A DNA stretch of 64,000 nt, taken from Chelydra serpentina (taxonomy: Eukaryota > Chordata > Testudines > Chelydridae). The position numbers and the translations under genes were made by a program. Position 1 is the stretch's first letter, and the number at the start of each line of letters is the position of its first letter. This document shows positions 22,533 through 33,545 of this stretch, one piece after another. The notes under the pieces are model-generated. The model saw nothing but the letters and a program-made list of their open reading frames with translations, did not search any database and was not told the origin of the DNA. The stretch spans positions 124,001 through 188,000 of the forward strand of contig JBAIAC010000129.1 of NCBI GenBank assembly GCA_037349315.1. The letters run 5' to 3'.

Positions 22533-24515
22533 TTTGGCCACACGTGAATGTTATGAGAACAGGAACATTTTACCTTCCTTTTCTCACAGGTGCCATGTCT
22601 CAGAAACCGCTTGATCCAGTGACCTGAATTTGCACCACTAATACTACCCCAGACTCCATTGATCACATCTCTTTTCAAGACAATCTGAGTATTCCTATGG
22701 ATTTTGGAGCACTTTGAAAAATCAGCTGCTGAAAGGAAAGCTCATCACAATCTGAACTATGGAGCTAAGGAAAGGCAATTCAGATAACTGCAGAAAAGCT
22801 GTAGTGAGTGGGATACAGTGTGATGGGTTCCTTTAATAAACACGCACACAGTGAAAATGTGCCAACCCTAAAACCAGTAAAGCTCTAGAGGGGTTTCTTA
22901 GAAAATATTTAACCAATGACTTGCTGTATACTAAGACTAACTTTAAAGGACATTTCCTATTGAATAGCTGTTTAACCTTGTAAAACTGCTTCCAGAAGCT
23001 GTTTATACCCTACACCAGAAATGAATTTATGTTTAAAAGCACCTCATCGTTCTGTATAAATATTATTATAGGAGTGACTCGAGACCCCAGTCGGGTTTGT
23101 GGCCTCATAATAGTAGGCATTGTGCTAACGTATTGAGAAACAGTCCCTGCTCTGAGAGTTTTCAGTCTAAACAGACAAGACAAAGGGTGGGAGGGAGGGG
23201 AAGCCGAGCCATAGGGGGATGAAGTGACTTGCCCAAGGTCACACACGTACTCCTAGATCTAGTGACCTGCTGGCCAGATCAAGCTGTATTCCCAATAATC
23301 AATAACTCTACATCTGCATAGTTCAGAGAACCAACAGCATATCCAAATTGCTTTCTGGGGGCAGAGGTCTTCTACTAACCTTTGTTGCAAATGCAAGGAT
23401 AGCAATATTTCAAAATACTGTATAGACGGTGTTCTAAAAGTTGGTAACAATCTAATGGCTGACGGTGGGATGATGTAGAATACCACAGCTATTAGACAAG
23501 GAGTAAGAACTTTGGTAAAGGTTGCTTAAAAAACAATTAAAAAAAATTCCCCAAGTACTGTGTTTTGAATATTGGGATTTTTTAACCTTTGTAGTTTTGG
23601 CAGTAGAGCTTTTTTAAAAAAAAATTGCAAGATTTTTTTTTTTTTTTTTAAATAATGGGAAAGTGTATTTTCATCTTTTATCCTCAGAAACATTGAACTG
23701 TGTTTATTAAAACCTTTGTTAAAAAATCTCTTTCAGACACAGACTAAGTCTATAGAATTATCACGTGAAAGATGAGTGCAAATGAGGTTATAATGGAAAT
23801 ACTCACGCAACCTTAACGATAGCTGTTGCTAGTGCTTCGGCTATAATTACAAGACTAATTACTGTGAATGTAGTTGTCATGACCCTTCTGCCTTGTAAGG
23901 TTCTTCCCACGCAGTCTCAACACTTGACATCCCAAGTGGACCATAAGTAGCGCTCTACTTGCATTGCAATGAAAACAGCAATAGATTGTATGTCTAGAAC
24001 TGCTATATGATCCATTACTGATTAGTGAAGTCTTATTTGGGATATTAAAAGGGCCAGTACCACTTGCAAATATGATTTATTATTAAATTTTTATCATCCA
24101 CATATTCTAGTTTGATGTTTTTGCAGATGTACAATAGACTATTAAATATAAAAACCTAATAGAACATTAAGATCACATATTTAAACACTAGTCAGATAGT
24201 GAGAATGTTAAGATCATCATTGCTATGCTAATTGACTTGCGTTGTATATTGTCCATTAAAAATAACAGCATGTTACATAAATAAGCATTCAAAAGTTGGG
24301 AAATGTTCGTTAGATTTGCATATACTGCTTTAGCTCTGTCTGTTTTGTGTACATGCATTAAAGGTAGTCTCTAATCACATGATCACGTTTTTCTAATACA
24401 ATATAATCTTTTTATAGAACTTTAGGCACAAACTTCTACAGTTTGTTACCATTTGCGTCAGACAAATGTCATTTACTTATGAGGTGATCCATACAAAGTT
24501 GTGTGACAAATTATT
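22533..24515. other. Intron with a MIR-like patch
   Basis: Mostly AT-rich, including T/A homopolymer runs at about 23610-23660. About 23060-23260 resembles an ancient MIR/CORE-SINE: GGCATTGTGCTAACG, ACAGTCCCTGCTCTGAGAG and GAAGTGACTTGCCCAAGGTC in the expected order on the + strand. No exon seen. Confidence 0.5.
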
Positions 24516-25770
24516 CCTAAGGGCATTCTGCACCAAAAAATTAAAAATTCTGCGCATAATATTGTAAAATTCTGCAAGCTTTATTTGTCAATAAATAAAT
24601 GCAGAGGCTCCAGCATGGCAGTGGGGAGCACAGGCCACTGGTTGTATGAAGGTGGGAGATCACCCTGCAGCCTTCCCACACCCGACCCCCGGACACGGAC
24701 TCAGTGGTGAGGCTGCACCTGACCCTGACACAGCACAAGGCCTGGGCCTACCCCAGAAACACTCTGAGGCCTTGCCCCTCTGTGCCAGGTGTGGGGAAGG
24801 CAGGCTTAACCAGGTGGGATCCAGGTGTGGGGTGAGAGGATTCAGTGTGGGACAATCTGGGTGCAGACAGCTCAGTGGGGGGTCTAGGTGTGGGGGAATC
24901 TGGATGCACAGAGGCATGGTGGGGGTAGGGGTGGGATTCCAGGTGCAGGGGCAATGGGACTCTTTAGGGGTTTCCAGGTTAAAGTAGTTGGGGCTCAGCA
25001 GAGGGGTCTGGGTGCTGGGGGAGTGGGGCTTGGTTGGGGGTCTGAGTGCAGCCAGTTGGGGGGTCAGTAGTGTAGGGGTCTGGATGTGGGAGCTCAGGAA
25101 GGTGCAGGGGGTGGGGCTTGTCAGGGTGGGGGTTTGAGTGCAGGGAGCTCAGTGGGGGTGGTCTGGGTGCAGGTCTGGAGGCAGGGGGTCTGGGAGCAGA
25201 GAGGCTCCAGATGCAGATGTTGAGGTTCAGTGGGGTGGGGTTTGGGAATGGAGGGCTAAGGGGGTTCTGGCTGTATGGGATGAGGCTTGGCGGGGGTGTC
25301 TGTGTATGAGAGGTCCAGATGCACGGGGGTTGGGTGGATGGGGGAGCAGCTCCCTGTACAGTCACCCCTCCCCATGCAGCTGAGGAGTGATGGGGGCAGG
25401 AAGCTGGGGAGGATGCTGAGCTTCCTGCAGCTGGGGGAGGTCTCTGGGTGTGGGTCTGACACAGCCTAGCCACTCCTTGCAGGGGAAGAGGAAATCCCGT
25501 CCTCTCCAGCCCAGCTGGGACTAGCAGCTGATCCTGGCGCAAGGTAGGAGCCACTGGCTGGGGTGTACCCAACCCTGCAGTGATGTACTTCTCTACCAGC
25601 TGCTCTGGGTGCCTGAAACAATGTACCTGCGCAGCTAGGGAGTGGTGAGTAAACTGCTCTTGCAGGTTCTCTTTGCTTCCCTGTCAGAAAGTCATTTTCC
25701 TGCGGGGAAGCAAAGAAATGTGTGGGGACATGAATTCTGTGCACATGCAGTGGTGCAGAATTCCCCCAGG
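24516..25770. mobile_element. Non-autonomous DNA transposon carrying a G-rich minisatellite
   Basis: Left end CCTAAGGGCATTCTGCACCA and right end TGGTGCAGAATTCCCCCAGG form inverted repeats of about 20 bp with a few mismatches. Next to the left end are repeated AAAATTCTGC motifs, a pattern I recognise from dispersed amniote DNA elements. The middle is a strongly G-rich region. The target duplication is not clear, so the superfamily is not assigned. The long minus-strand ORF inside (24979-25572) is proline-rich only because it reads the C-rich strand. Confidence 0.6.
24780..25460. repeat. Degenerate G-rich minisatellite
   Basis: Loosely repeated units of 25-40 bases built on GGGGTCTGGGTGCAGG, GGGGCTTGG and GGAGCTCAG run on the + strand. 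Many runs of three or more G at short spacing give strong G-quadruplex potential. Unit boundaries are too eroded to give a copy number by eye. Confidence 0.7.
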
Positions 25771-27630
25771 CATAACAAATATATACTATATGTGTTGCAG
25801 TATTCGAGAGAGAGTATTTTTCATGCAATTAAAGACTGTATATTAAAACATACACAGAAAGAGGCAGAGGTAAGTTGATGTTTCCTAATTTGAGTGCTTA
25901 ACTCCTAATGTTTCAAAATGGCTTTGTGCAACATCCTTGTTTTAAAAAATAGAAAAAATATTGTCTTGCTCCTTGATTAACTAAACTCCTTTACAGTTTG
26001 CTATGCCACACACATCACATGGTGTTGCTTCAAAGGAATGCTTTGAAAGCTTTGGATGGAAGGTGCTAGAGAAACCCAAGCTGCTGCTATTTGTATTTAT
26101 TTGCTGCTACTCTTGTCTTCTCATACAGCCCTATGGAGGCAAAAATTTCCTGTTAGCACTTAGCAGAAAGCATTGCTTTTGAGAGTTGCATCACAGCTAT
26201 GAGTGGGATGATGACTTACCAACACATCTTCTATAAGAGGAACAACAAGAAGCAATGATTGTAAGCTTGCATAAATCCAGGCTACCCGAGGAGATAATGC
26301 ACCAGTCAGGTATCAATGCTCGCAGTGAATATAGCTGGTAATAAGGAACCTGACATTGATAGAAATTTCAATAACTTGAAGAGCCACTTTCATTGACTAT
26401 GAGTTTGAAACCTGTCTAGAAGGCTAAAAACTCCAGCTTCTGATGGATTAATTACTGTTCTTTTGTGTAGTGTTTTCAAGTATAGTTTGTTCTTTTACAT
26501 AAACCCACTTTAGTTGTTCTTGTACCTTTTCAAAGAGGGAGTTGCCCCCATAGCTACCTTTCTTCACCCTTTGTTCCCCCCCAAGGGGCTTAACTAATCT
26601 CTGTTAGTTTTCTTCAAAGATTCATTAGAAAAAACGTTAGAAATTTGTTCAAATATGTGATGGAACTGAGTGTAACCTGGGACAGTTTCAGGCTTGCATT
26701 TAATGTTAAATCTTTCAGTAGCTTGTCTAACAGAGCTAGACAAAAACAATATGAATCTTTGCTCAGCTGTCAACTTTGTTGCTTGTGATGTGAAATCAGT
26801 GGCTACACTGGGAGTGAGTTGTGAAGAGCTGTTGATATTTGTGAGGAAAGTGTTAGCAGTTTTGTGATGTTTGCTGACAGCCATTACCTCCTTAGGAACT
26901 CTAGATTCTGCCTTTTATGATATCCCTGAGAACTGTTACTACTTTCAGTACTGTGCTGTTTTCTTCCCTTCCTGTTTCAGTCTCTTATCTTTATATAAAC
27001 AATGATTTTGAAACTGGCATGTGTTTTGTAAAACACATATAACACTACTTGCTTTTCTGTTTGAGGACTTTTATTTTCCCTCTTTAGGTTGGTGACTTTG
27101 TCCTCTGTCTGGCTATTTTTTTGTTTAGAGATTTTTATGTTTATGAAGCCAGTGTAAGACTGCTGGGCCTATAGTGGTAGAAAAAAATCCTACTTAGATT
27201 CTGGAGTTTGAAAAGTAGTAGTACAAAGTGGCTTAGTGAAGTGTTTGCAATGATTGCAACATACCACTTGAGGGCAATAGATCTTTTTTTCTGCTCCTGT
27301 GCTTGATCCTACTTGAGTATCGTTATTCTTTTATTCATCCAGTGGCAGTGCAACATTAAATGTGATTGTTAGACGCTTTCTGTTTCATATTGATCAAATC
27401 TCTGCCATTTTATATATAAAAGAGCATAGCATACATCTCTTTTTCATTACAGTTCCAAAGCTATGAATCCTTAAAAAATATGTGCTGCTCTCTGGGTAAA
27501 TGTAAAATATATATATTTTTGCAAAAATGCTGCTAACGTCATTTACGTTCTCTGCAGATCATTTCCTGTCATTCCTAAGAGAACAAAATGTTATCATGTT
27601 ACTTTTCCTCAATGATTCATTTAGTATGAT
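25771..27630. other. Intron, nothing recognised
   Basis: AT-rich sequence. The 96-residue minus ORF at 26594-26884 shows no domain or family resemblance that I can name and has no splice context, so it is treated as chance. Confidence 0.5.
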
Positions 27631-27632
27631 TA

Positions 27633-28041
27633 ACGGTAAGATTTTGTCATGGATATTTTTAGTAAAAGTCACACAGGTCATGGGTAATAAAGAAAAAAAT
27701 CACAGAAACCGTGACCTGTCCTTGACTTTTACTAAAAATATCCATGACAAAATTAGAATGGGGTGGCAGGGCACACCGGGGCCCCCACAACTCATGAGGA
27801 CTAAGAGCTGCGGGGGTTCCCCCTGCCCTGCCGGAGGTTCTGGGGAGTTGCTGGGTACCCCAGCTGCCCAGGGCAGTTCAGAGCTTTGGGGCCCGCTGCC
27901 TCAGGCGGTGGGGGTACCTCACAGCTTACTGCCACTGCGGGAGGCGGTGGGACCTTGCAGCTCCTAGCCACCAGGGCTGAAGTCAGAGGTCTTTGGAAGT
28001 TATGGATTCCGTGACTTCCGCGACCTCCATGACAAAATCGT
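27633..28041. mobile_element. Foldback DNA element with an internal hairpin
   Basis: Outer ends CGGTAAGATTTTGTCATGG (left) and CCATGACAAAATCGTAGCC (right) are inverted repeats, with TAA and TTA beside them, near the TWA target of Harbinger-type elements. Inside the left part, arms at 27639-27682 and 27707-27753 form a second inverted repeat (GTCATGGATATTTTTAGTAAA against its complement). The rest is GC-rich. The ORF at 27527-27967 runs across it and is not a gene. Confidence 0.65.
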
Positions 28042-28426
28042 AGCCTTAAATATGATATCTCAGGAATTCATGTCAGTGACTTGTGACAAGGTTTGTCTCC
28101 TTGCAGAGAGTTGAATTCACCAGTGTGTGGAGGACCAGTACAAAGCCTATACAATGTTTAAATTCTACTGGATCCTGGTCTCGATCAGTGTATGGGATGG
28201 ATGGGGTTTAGTGAATGAGGCAGCTGTTCAATATTTTGCTTTATCTTCATAATTCAGTACGTGTCCCCATGCCTCGTTTACTGCACAGCATACAAAGCTT
28301 GCATTGAATTAGGAATTGTTTTTATTTCCTCCTGGACTTTTTAATTGCATTCATCACTCTAGTATTTGACAGTCCCAGAAACATTAATGAAATTATCTTC
28401 ACAACATCCTAGTGTGGTTGGAAAAT
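28042..28426. other. Intron, nothing recognised
   Basis: Short intronic spacer between a foldback element and a CR1 copy, with no supported feature. Confidence 0.5.
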
Positions 28427-29115
28427 ATCATAGAATCATAGAAGATTAGAGTTGGAAGAGACCTCAGAAGGTCATCCAGTCCAACCCCCTGCTCAAAGCA
28501 GGACTAACCCCAACTAAATCATCCCAGCCAGGGCTTTGTCAAGCCGGGCCTTAAAAACCTCTAAGGAAGGAGATTCCACCACCTCCCTAGGTAACCCATT
28601 CCAGTGCTTCACCACCCTCCTAGTGAAATAGTGTTTCCTAATATCCAACCTAGACCTCCCCCACTGCAACTTGAGACCATTACTCCTCCTTCTGTCATCT
28701 GCTACCACTGAGAACAGCTGAGCTCCATCCTCTTTGGAACCCCCCTTCAGGTAGTTGAAGGCTGCTATCAAATCCTCCCTCACTCGTCTCTTCTGCAGAC
28801 TAAACAAGCCCAGTTCCCTCAGCCTCTCCTCGTAAGTCATGTGCCCCAGCCCCCTGCTCATTTTCGTTGTCCTCCGCTGGACTCGCTCCAGTTTATTCGC
28901 ATCCTTTCTGTAGTAGGGGACCTAAAACTGGACACAATACTCCAGATGTGGCCTCACCCGTGCCGAATAGAGGGGAATAATCACTTCCCTCGATCTGCTG
29001 GCAATGCTCCTACTAATGCAGCCCTATATGCCCTTGGCCTTCTTGGCAACAAGGGCACACTGCTGACTCATATCCAGCTTTTCACCAAAGTAATCCCCAG
29101 GTTTACTCTGGTTTA
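28427..29115 (-). mobile_element. CR1 LINE, 5'-truncated (about 690 bp)
   Basis: The minus strand reads the C-terminal part of CR1 ORF2 and the 3' tail. The ORF at 28514-28861 (minus) begins [20 protein letters not shown] and contains [17 protein letters not shown] and [20 protein letters not shown], matching the same segment of the copies at 42337-42684 and 53134-53391. The tail ATAGAATCATAGAAGATTAG lies at the left end. More diverged than those two copies. Confidence 0.88.
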
Positions 29116-29224
29116 CATAGAGAACTGTAGGCACAGAAGGTTTAAGGCCAAAATTTGCAAAATTGTCTGCTAATTTTGGTTGATTTAATGATTAGGTGCC
29201 TAACTTGAGATGTCTGGGATCTGA

Positions 29225-29225
<1 letters not shown>

Positions 29226-29256
<31 letters not shown>
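29226..29256. repeat. C31 homopolymer
   Basis: Thirty-one consecutive C bases on the + strand, followed by GGCCCC. Such a run can form G-quadruplex or i-motif structures and is a known sequencing and replication-slippage hotspot, so the exact length is uncertain. The glycine-rich ORF reading across it is an artefact. Confidence 0.9.
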
Positions 29257-29258
<2 letters not shown>

Positions 29259-29789
29259 CCCCAAAAGCTGCTGAGCAGTCACAAATCCCATTGACTTGAT
29301 TGGAGTGGTTGGTGCACTCATCACTTTTGAAGATCATATCCTACATGTTTGTAGTTGGGAACCCAGAAAATGAGGACTGCCTGGCTAGTGGCCACCTCTG
29401 AAAATATTTTGGTCTAAGTGACTTGCCCAACGTCCTATTAAAAAGTCCATTCCAAGCTTTGGATGCCATTGACAGTTTCTAAATTATACAAAGTGTGAAA
29501 TAAATAAACTTAGTTATTTCCACAAACACACTACCCTGTACACAGCAAAGACGACAATAACAAAAACCTTAAACCCTCCAAAATCATCTCTATTTAGCTT
29601 CATAATTCTGTTTGCTCCTCATGAATGAGGGAGAAGTGGTGAATATTGCAGTACACCCAGACAATTAGAGATCTGAGTTCTGTTCCATGCTCTGTCAAAA
29701 GCGAGGTGTGTGATCAGTTATTTCATCTGTAAAATGGAGTGAGGCTGATGTTTGTCTGCTTCCTTGGATAGAGGTGAGAGTTCTTGCTT
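29257..29789. other. Intron, nothing recognised
   Basis: Unassigned sequence between the C-run and a MITE. TGACTTGCCCAACGTCC near 29420 is a weak MIR-like remnant. Confidence 0.4.
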
Positions 29790-29792
29790 AGG

Positions 29793-30250
29793 CCTGATTT
29801 ACACCTAAAATTTAGACCGACCTAGCTTCATCGCTCACAGAGGTGTGCCATAACATTTTTAGTCAGACATGCAAAATAGTGTCTTCTCTTCAGTGTGACC
29901 TCACATGGACCATACATTGAAGATCGCACTATGCGGAGGATGTCACTTTGTTTGCATGTTCGAGGGCTGGATGGAATCATCTTGCAGGCATAGCCTGTCC
30001 TGGGGCATGCCACTGATCGCTCAGGGCTGTGAAAAATGTTGTGACCTGTGCAATATAGGTAGATCAACCTAACCTCCACTGTAGATGCAGCTAGGTCAAC
30101 GGAAGAATTCTTCCATCAACCTGGCTACCACCTCTCGGAGAGGTGGATTAACTATATCGATGGAAAACCACTTCTGTCAATGCAGGAAGCATCTGTGCTA
30201 TGAGGCCGCAGCACTGTTGCTGTTCTGCTGTAATGTACTCACACACTTAG
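29793..30250. mobile_element. Harbinger-type MITE, right end eroded
   Basis: TTA precedes the left end GGCCTGATTTACACC, close to the GGCCTGGTCTACA terminus of the 54.5 kb Harbinger element. The interior phrase CTACCACCTCTCGGAGAGGTGG is shared with the MITEs at 12803 and 21810 (AGCTACCACCTGTTGGGGAGG). The right terminus has decayed beyond recognition. Confidence 0.55.
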
Positions 30251-30819
30251 TAACAGAGGTGGTTGTGAGGTGTGTAGAGCTATTAACACTGCTCGGTGGA
30301 AGAGGTGAGAGTTGAGCTGGTGGTCCAGGGCATCTTTCACTGAACCAAATTTGGTCTATCTCCTGTCTGGAGCTATAGCTCTGGATGGTTATTTCAGAAT
30401 GATGAAAAAGGCTCTGCAGAGTCAGAGCATGTGCAGTGAAGTTGAAATGTTCAGAAAATTAAGAATAAGTTGTTTAGTAATCTCTATTGTGCATGTACAG
30501 AAGATGAATTTCTTCAGTTTATAACTGTGCCAAATCTGGGCATATGATCATGGGGACAGTAAAAATCAACTCCCGGACTTCCCCTGCCATTTTTCAGGCT
30601 TCTGTTGCAAATCACAGTAGTGCTAGACCTGTTCAAAAATGGGATGGAAAAATTTAACACTGGCTAACCTACCAATTTGCACTAACCTTATTCTCAAAAA
30701 TAGCTGCAACATTTTTGATCAAACCGAAACACTCAGGCTGAGAACATTTAAATTACTCTGTATCTCCAGACCCAGGCAGAATTCATACAAGGGTACTGAA
30801 AGCAACTAAAGACCAAAGA

Positions 30820-31785
30820 ATCGTAGAATTATAGAAATGTAGGGCTGAAAGGGATCTCAGAGTCCTCAAATCCAGCCCCCTGCGCTGAGGCAGGACCAAG
30901 TAATCCTAGACCATCCCTGACAGGTGTTTGTCCAACCTGTTCTTAAAACATCCAATGATGGGTATAAACCAACTTCCCTTGGAAGCCTATTCCAGAGTTT
31001 AACTACCCTTAGAGTTAGAAAGCTTTTCCTAATATCTAACCTAAATCTCCCTTGCTGCAGATTAGCTCTATTACTCCTTGCCCTACCTTCAGTGAACATG
31101 AAGAATAATTGGTCACTGTCATCTTTATAACTGATCTTACCATATTTGTAGACTATCAGGTCCCCTCTCAGTCAATTTTTCTGAAGAGTAACATGCCCAG
31201 TTTTTTAACCTTTCCTCATAGGTCAGGTTTGATAAACCTTTTATCACTTTTATTGCTCTCTTCTGGACTCTCTCCAGTTTGTCTGCATCTTTCCTAAAGT
31301 GTGGTGCCCAGAACTGGACACTTTATTCCAGCAGAGGCCACACTGGTAGAATTGGACAGTTACATCCTCCTGTTACATACACCACTCCTGTTAATATACT
31401 TCAGAACGACGATAGCTTTTTTCGCAGCTGCATCATTGTGTTGACTCTCATTCAGCGTGTGAGTCCTTTTCAGCAGTACTATCACCTAGCCAGTTACTCC
31501 CCCCACATTGTGCAGTTGTGCATTTGAAGTTTCCTTCATAAGTGTAGTACTTTTCACTTCTCTTTATTGAATTTCATCTTGTTGAATTCAGACCAATTCT
31601 TCAATTTTGTCAAGGTAATTTTTAATTCTAATCCTGTCCTCCAAAGAGCTTGCAATCCCTCCTATCTTGGTGTCATCAGAAAACTTTATAGCATACTATC
31701 CACTCCCTAATCCAAGTTATTAATTAAAATATTGAATAGTACCAAACCCAGAACTGACCCTTGTGGGACTCTCCATGTTTGACAG
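30820..31785 (-). mobile_element. Old CR1 LINE copy, reverse strand
   Basis: Left end AATCGTAGAATTATAGAAATG and GGGCTGAAAGGGATCTCAG mark the 3' terminus. The minus ORF at 30866-31099 contains FRLDIRKSFLTLRVVKLWNR and LPREVG, the conserved C-terminal block of CR1 ORF2. Further right, reversed RT sequence is visible (GACCCTTGTGGGACTC near 31760). An older subfamily than the 39.5 kb copy, broken by stops. Confidence 0.8.
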
Positions 31786-32450
31786 TGAACGATTGATAAC
31801 TGCTCTTTTTAAAGACGTAGAACTATAGTGCCAACTACTATATTAATGTACCATTGTAAAAATACCTTCTGCCCTGGATGACTGCGAACTTCCTAGCCAT
31901 TTTTAAAGAGAAGCAAGGGTGACTGGGTTTGCGGGTGGGGAGGAAAGTCTATTACAAAGTGCTTAGATGAACATCTGATGAATATAAATCAGCACAGATA
32001 CTTGAAACTTTGAAGGTTCTTTGGAAAACTTAAAATAATAAAGGGCACTGGGGAATGTAGTTTAGACTTTTTTTTCAGAAGCTTTTGGCAAAAAGACTAG
32101 ATGAAACTAAAAGGCCACAAATATAAAACTGATAAGAGGAAATACTAGTTCATATAATGCAAAATTAGCCCGTGGAATTCTCTGCCTAAATAGATGATTG
32201 AGTTCAAGAGTTTAGCAAGTTTCAAAAAAGGAGTGGACACTTTTCTATAGATCATGAGAACATCAAGAATTATTATAGTAAGAATTTAAAAATGAAGAGC
32301 CTTGGAAGGGATGTAAACCTTCTTGCTTCAGGGCATAAGCCAAGTTCAAACTGTGCACATGCCTTGGATCTGTGTGCTGGCTGGAAGAGCTAAAACAAGC
32401 TCAATTTAATGCTGCTGCTAATGAGCCATCGGGTGCCACTTATTGAGCCA
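31786..32450. other. Intron, nothing recognised
   Basis: AT-rich spacer. A degraded CR1-like C-terminal segment may lie near 31990-32260 (phrases such as GGAATTCTCTGCC), but I cannot support it firmly. Confidence 0.4.
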
Positions 32451-32660
32451 AGGTGGGTGAGGTAATATCTTTTATTGGACCAACTTTGGCAGTGAATTTA
32501 GCAGTGACAATCTGAGTTGGTTTCCCAGACCTGAGGAAGAGCTCTTTGTACGCTCTAAATCATGTGTCTCACAACAGAAGTTGGTCCAATAAAAGATATT
32601 ACCTCACCCACCTTCTCTCTGATATCCTGGGACTGACACAGCTACAACAACACTGCATAC
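32451..32660. repeat. Dispersed repeat with perfect 36-bp inverted arms
   Basis: The arm at 32451-32486 (starting AGGTGGGTGAGGTAATATC) is the exact reverse complement of 32578-32613 over 36 bases. The 91-bp loop contains ACCTGAGGAAGAGCTC and the right arm is followed by GGGACTGACACAGCTACAAC, a tail that I recognise from a widespread amniote repeat. The part CTGAGGA - short stem - AAA resembles a decayed hammerhead-type core, so it may be Penelope-derived; that link is inference. Confidence 0.6.
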
Positions 32661-33056
32661 TTATTGAGACAGTCAGTCCTCCGCCACATGAGTTTGTGCC
32701 TTAATCTTGCAACACAATCTGTTAATGACTAGCATAGGATGTCATTATGGCAGAATGGAGGATATGTGTCTGTGTCAATTTACATTCCGTTTGTTGTTTT
32801 GTGAACACCATGGTATATTTTCAGTGTAGTCTTATTTGTGGCTTTGAGCATTCATTCTGTAGCAAGAGCTTGACACAAAATGCAAAGACTCTCAGCTAGT
32901 CCACATTGGGAACCTACATTGGCATAGCTGCGTCTCTGCCATTTCATCACCAGAAACGGAAGAACACATTGGAGAGAGTGCAGGCAAGAGGGACCTTGCC
33001 TCCCCTAAGGATGGTGACCAAATCCAAGGACTCACAGCAGTGGTGATGATGCTGGG

Positions 33057-33115
33057 GTGTGTGTGTGTGTGTCTGTGTGTGTGTGTGCGCGCGCGTGTGT
33101 CTGTGTGTGCGTGCC
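33057..33115. repeat. GT/GC dinucleotide microsatellite
   Basis: Alternating GTGTGTCTGTGTG and GCGCGCG units. The histidine/threonine-rich minus ORFs here are read through this tract and are not genes. Confidence 0.85.
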
Positions 33116-33150
33116 CATTGAGGAGGTGGTTGATTTCCATAGATCTGCAA

Positions 33151-33478
33151 GGGAAAGTCTACACTACAAAATTAAGTTGACCTAAATTACTTCTACGTAT
33201 AGCCACTGCAGTAATTCAATCGCTTTTGCAGGTCCACACTAAACTCCTTGTGTCGGCGGTGCACGGCCTCACCAGGAGTGCTTGCACCAACTTAACTGTC
33301 AGTGTGGGGCATTTATGGGATGGCTTCTGAAAGGCAGCCACAGGCGATGTAAGCAACGCAGTGTTTACGCTGACCTTGTGTCGACCTAACTACATTGACC
33401 TCTTGTGGAGGTGGAGCTATTAAGTCGGTGTAGTGGGCGAGATACATCGGTGGGAGCTACATTTTAGTGTAGACACTT
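33151..33478. mobile_element. Harbinger-type MITE (about 328 bp)
   Basis: The left part GGGAAAGTCTACACTACAAA and right part TTTTAGTGTAGACACTTAG are inverted repeats around the shared TCTACACTA core. CpG-rich interior; no ORF. The flanking triplet duplication is unclear. Confidence 0.6.
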
Positions 33479-33484
33479 AGTTAG

Positions 33485-33545
33485 ACCTGGTCTATACTAC
33501 AGAGTTAGGTCAACATAAGGCAGCTTATGTCAACTTAATTCTTGT
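33485..33545. repeat. Harbinger-type MITE terminal fragment
   Basis: GACCTGGTCTATACTACAGA and GTTAGGTCAACATAAGGCAG match the left terminus of the element at 54546 (GGCCTGGTCTACATTACAAA). It abuts the preceding MITE; only about 60 bp are left. Confidence 0.5.

Noticed and set aside
24979..25572. 197-residue minus-strand ORF, proline-rich
   Set aside because: It reads the C-rich strand of a degenerate minisatellite inside a transposon; no domain and composition explains the open frame.
26594..26884. 96-residue minus ORF with ordinary composition
   Set aside because: No recognisable family, no start context or splice signals that set it apart; a chance ORF is the simplest view.
29142..29324. 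Glycine-rich minus ORF
   Set aside because: It is translation of the C31 homopolymer.
32892..33150. Histidine/threonine-rich minus ORFs resembling metal-binding repeats
   Set aside because: The repeats are translation of a GT/CA microsatellite.
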